Shown: in pieces, positions 60,546 through 64,000 of the stretch
Numbering within the stretch: the stretch's first letter is position 1
Layout of the letters: every line of letters begins with the position of its first letter
Assembly (NCBI GenBank): GCA_025642065.1
Contig: JAODUP010000456.1
Location: 499,501-563,500 of the forward strand
DNA length: 64,000 bases
Reading direction: 5' to 3'
Source of the DNA: Paralvinella palmiformis
Lineage: Eukaryota; Annelida; Polychaeta; Terebellida; Alvinellidae
The notes under the pieces: model-generated
The model's input: only the letters and a program-made list of their open reading frames with translations
What the model was told of the DNA's origin: nothing
The model's database searches: none
Position numbers and translations under genes: made by a program

Positions 60546-60877
60546 TTCACCGATGTGGCTTGGGATGTGTGATTTTTGTTGTGCTGATTTCTGGTTAAAA
60601 ACAATAAATGATCCCAAAAGACCATTATATAAACAAAAGAAATTGTTTATAATAAAAAAAAGGCTTATTTTATGTTATTCGTGTGAACGGACTTGAGCAG
60701 TTTGTTATCGTGTGACAAAAAGTGTCCACGTTACTCTTGTTATAACGGATAATTTTAATATAATCTAACATTAGTACCAGGTTGTAGTCAGTAATCCTTT
60801 AGAAAGTTAGCTCATCATATAATATAGATCATTAATAATAATAGAGAGACTTCATTTAACATGTCACCATGACCTAC

Positions 60878-60966
60878 CAGAAATGTTTTAATAATCTGGG
60901 ACTAACAGGATTCCTTCCACCACTAGGTGGTCCACACGCTGCTACCACAGTCACATCAAGTACATC
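60878..60966 (-). CDS. DNAH14: Dynein exon w3 (AAA3 sensor I)
   Basis: 89 nt, phase 0 in and 2 out. It encodes DVTVVAACGPPSGGRNPVSP, the AAA3 sensor loop found in all dynein heavy chains (usually PPGGGRN). The acceptor CCAG sits directly against a 50-bp AT microsatellite, so there is no pyrimidine tract. Confidence 0.92.
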
Positions 60967-60968
60967 CT

Positions 60969-60969
<1 letters not shown>

Positions 60970-61022
<53 letters not shown>
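60970..61022 (+). repeat. (AT)n microsatellite at the w3 acceptor
   Basis: About 26 AT units ending 2 bp from the acceptor AG of dynein exon w3. Confidence 0.97.
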
Positions 61023-61024
<2 letters not shown>

Positions 61025-61065
61025 ATAAAGATGAAAATGATTATGGTCTTAGCATAAACAGTTGG

Positions 61066-61100
61066 TGTTAATAATAATAATAATAATAATAATAACTAGT
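61066..61100 (+). repeat. (TAA)n microsatellite
   Basis: About nine TAA units. Confidence 0.95.
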
Positions 61101-61781
61101 AATAACAGTGATAACAGTAATAGTCATAACAATAATGACAATAATAGTAATAGTGAATATTAAATGTAAATAAAACATTTTTATAAACAATCATATCTTA
61201 TATGAAACAAACAATGTTTGACATTAATATAAACTCTAACCACGGTGTGTTACAAGTACATTGTGTATGTATACATGTGTAACACTGTGTGTAGAACATT
61301 GTTAAAAGCCCTCTAGGTCAAAAGCCCTTTTATATATATACTTGGATAATATGTTATTTTCATAGAAATATTTTAGTAATATTTTTAATAGTGGCATATA
61401 AAAAGTACACATAGGGTTATGGTTTAGGGTAATAAACTGAAAGTGAGGGCTTTTACCTATTTCAAAATAAGAGGTGAGGGCTTTTAACATTTTAACCTAC
61501 ACCCATAACACTGTGTGGAGTACATTGTGTATGTATACATGTGTAACACTGTGTAGTACATTGCGTATGCATACCTGTGTAACGCTGTGTGTTTAGTAGA
61601 TTATGTATGTATACTGCCATTTGATTTGATGAACTACCTAACAGGATCCCGCCCCATACACACACAGACCCACACATAATAATGGTATCAACTAACAATC
61701 TCTGGATTGACCTTTAGTTCTTATGACACAACCCTCATGCCCTCTAATCGTATATCTCATTAGAGACTTCAATACATTTAC

Positions 61782-61910
61782 CTTCCACGTCAGCTTCTTT
61801 GTATCATAAAAGCCTCCAAGATCCATAAACTGTCTGAGGAGTTCTAGGGGAGGTTGTGATCCATATTGTTCTGGGGCTGGCATATTTAAGTCATCCATAA
61901 AGACAATAAC
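61782..61910 (-). CDS. DNAH14: Dynein exon w2 (AAA3 Walker B)
   Basis: 43 codons, phase 0 at both ends. [17 protein letters not shown] is the dynein AAA3 Walker B signature, followed by [19 protein letters not shown] and ending LTWK. Donor GTAAAT. Confidence 0.96.
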
Positions 61911-62194
61911 CTTTAAATATCAAATATACTGAATCAGACAAGAATAATTACAACAACTTTGATACATAAATAAAAAATAAATAAAATATATTCTCTGAGA
62001 CATTCAAAAGTGTCTTCTCATTGTAAATGGTAAAGTAGTCAACAGACTTTACCTTTGTCAAAAGAATCAAGGACACGTTTTCAGTGAATTCTTCAAATTA
62101 TATTTGTGTTGTTATAATTTATTTTGGCTCCAAAACAAAATTATTTCTGAATACCATTATCAATGGTAACCATGCTAATTCTATGGAATATACT

Positions 62195-62373
62195 ACCTAT
62201 ATACTCGTGTATAAGTCGTTTATTTTGGTAGCGACATATTAATTTTTCAGCCATCCTGGACACACAACACTATAGGATTCACCCCAATAATAGCCAGAGT
62301 CAGAATCAAATGTCACATTGCTGCCTACTAAATCATTATTATTCAATAAATAACAATTAATTAATAAATAACA

Positions 62374-62420
<47 letters not shown>

Positions 62421-62445
62421 CATATATATCATATATAACAATACA

Positions 62446-62482
<37 letters not shown>

Positions 62483-62502
62483 ATATACATGTTATTATAT
62501 TC

Positions 62503-62543
<41 letters not shown>

Positions 62544-62611
62544 TTGATTTATATATTGTATTATTATTATTATATATATTATATATATATATATTATATA
62601 TATAATAGGAA

Positions 62612-62653
<42 letters not shown>

Positions 62654-63435
62654 CGGTGGAAAATTGATACTGATATATTTATGACGCACTTGCCGACACC
62701 ATGAGTTTGAAATGAAAGCAAAATTCGTACAATGCACAGTTTAAGTTAAAAGTCATTAAGTTTGCCAAAGAAAACAACAAATCTGCTGCAGACAGACATT
62801 TTGCTGTTAGTGAAAAACTAGTGAGAGACTGGAGAAAGCAGAAGAAATATTTATTTTAAATGCTGAGGATGAAAGGGCGAAACGTTACGGAGTTAGTCCG
62901 TAAATCAAATTAGAGACAGCTTTGAATGATTGGAGTATCGCCACAATGGATATATCGTCACCAGAATGATGATACGGATACAGGCTATCAAGTCCACTCG
63001 GGACAAGCAATACGAGGTAGAGACTGGATTCAAAGCTTCCTGGGATGGTGTAGCTGGTTTATGAATCGGTGTGGACTTACACTGGGACAGAGGACGCACG
63101 TGAGATTCCGGATTACGACTGATTCAGTTTTTTCTCAGATGATGAGAACGATTAAGATTTTGAGGGATTTTAAACCAATATCGTAAAATGCATGAAAAAC
63201 TTAGTTTTGGTGTATAACACGCAGGAGAAATCAGCATCATTTTGTCCGTAATTATGTATGACGTGTATGACAGCATGATACAGATTTCATAATTGCTTCG
63301 ATGTTGTATTTAATAAACAAACTTCTCTCAATTGTGAGCAGTGATTTATATTGTTTTTCTTTAAACGTTGAGCATAGCACTAAGGAAAGAATTACGGGGT
63401 CAAAAACCGACCTCGACTTATATGTGAGATTTAAG
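62195..63435 (+). mobile_element. Pogo-like DNA transposon remnant C
   Basis: Left end TATACTCGTGTATAAGTCG (about 62199-62217) and right end CTCGACTTATATGTGAGAT (about 63413-63431) are inverted versions of each other. Inside are AT microsatellites (62376-62652) and a broken transposase frame from 62690 to 63165. Confidence 0.75.
62728..63165 (+). pseudogene. Pogo-like transposase pseudogene with Brinker-type HTH
   Basis: [20 protein letters not shown] then RHFAVSEKLVRDWRKQKK is a Brinker-type DNA-binding helix-turn-helix as in pogo-derived proteins such as POGK. After stops and frameshifts come KLETALNDW, then WFMNRCGLTLGQRTHV (CENPB-type HTH end). Near the end is SDD with a DFEGF-like terminus. 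The DDE catalytic core is deleted, so it is non-functional. Confidence 0.75.
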
Positions 63436-63773
63436 TCCTATCAAGTTTCTGTTACAAAATTACTCTGGATCTGCTGTATGTCTACAAGATGTAATTTATA
63501 TATTGTTACAAGAGATGATAACTTATAAATGTAACATGAAAAAGATAATGATCAATCAAGATTTACTGAACTAACATAAAAATGGTGTAATAACATAACT
63601 TTGTTAAAATTATTTTTCTATTGATCAAATACAAATAATGATGATTTATATGAATCAGTCATTATAAGGCGATTAATTATGATGTACACCATAATACAAG
63701 TTTTAATAATGAGAAGTGATGACATCATAGAAAATAGATCACATAAACCATTTTTGGTTATTATATCACTGAC

Positions 63774-63955
63774 CTTTTTGCCTTTAGGAGCACCAAGGGT
63801 ATCTCTACCCTTTTTGATCAATTTGTGAGTGAGAGCCTGTACTGTACGACTGGCAGATGTCTGGGCACTAAACTGAACAACGGAACTGATCAATCCTAAA
63901 ACTGTCTTAGGTTTAATGGCTCCTCCTAATAAATCATCTATGTCTTTAGTATCAT
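63774..63955 (-). CDS. DNAH14: Dynein exon w1 (AAA3, before Walker B)
   Basis: Two bases plus 60 codons. The exon contains SSVVQFSAQTSASRTVQ and ends APKGKK, the usual AAA3 segment just before the Walker B strand. Acceptor TTTATAG, donor GTCAGT. The upstream intron begins with (TAA)n and (GT)n repeats at the window edge. Confidence 0.92.
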
Positions 63956-64000
63956 CTATAAAAGAGAATAATTATTATTATTATTATCACACACACACAC

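Overview
The window is eukaryotic nuclear DNA. It is A+T-rich, has multi-exon genes with GT-AG introns, and carries many microsatellites, minisatellites, SINEs, LINE fragments and small DNA transposons. Gene content and repeat style suggest a lophotrochozoan invertebrate, most likely a mollusc (gastropod or limpet-like). That placement is inference; nothing here fixes the species.

One gene dominates. On the minus strand, 33 exons (63955 down to 2361, about 5.5 kb of coding sequence) encode the middle and C-terminal motor of an axonemal dynein heavy chain: AAA3 Walker B, AAA4, the stalk and microtubule-binding domain, AAA5, AAA6 and the start of the C-terminal domain. From remembered family sequences it is closest to DNAH14. 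The 5' exons (tail, AAA1, AAA2) lie beyond the right edge and the last exons beyond the left edge. Exon phases chain perfectly except in two exons (45961-46102 and 39128-39258), each of which carries one extra base. Each extra base shifts the frame, so the copy is either recently broken or the assembly has two indel errors.

One dynein intron (4349-27482, 23 kb) holds two complete plus-strand genes, both RING-finger proteins: a RING-NHL (TRIM32/nhl-1-like) protein of 847 aa at 12243-14786, and a two-exon small RING protein of 123 aa at 19888-20645. Candidate promoters and a possible alternative first exon (8977-9024) lie upstream of the larger gene.

The rest is intronic repeat landscape. Several degraded pogo-like transposon copies share ends around the TATAAGTCGA motif and a DFEGF-type C-terminus. 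Two further TIR elements lie at 37400-38335 and 46262-46875. There are tRNA-derived SINEs (one inserted inside a pogo-like element with a perfect 12-bp target duplication), LINE remnants on both strands, and large tandem arrays: a 1.25-kb CAGT array, a 25-bp x23 array, a 39-bp array, a 53-bp array that copies a dynein splice donor, and a 26-bp array next to a LINE. No virus, toxin gene, CRISPR array or prokaryotic feature was seen.
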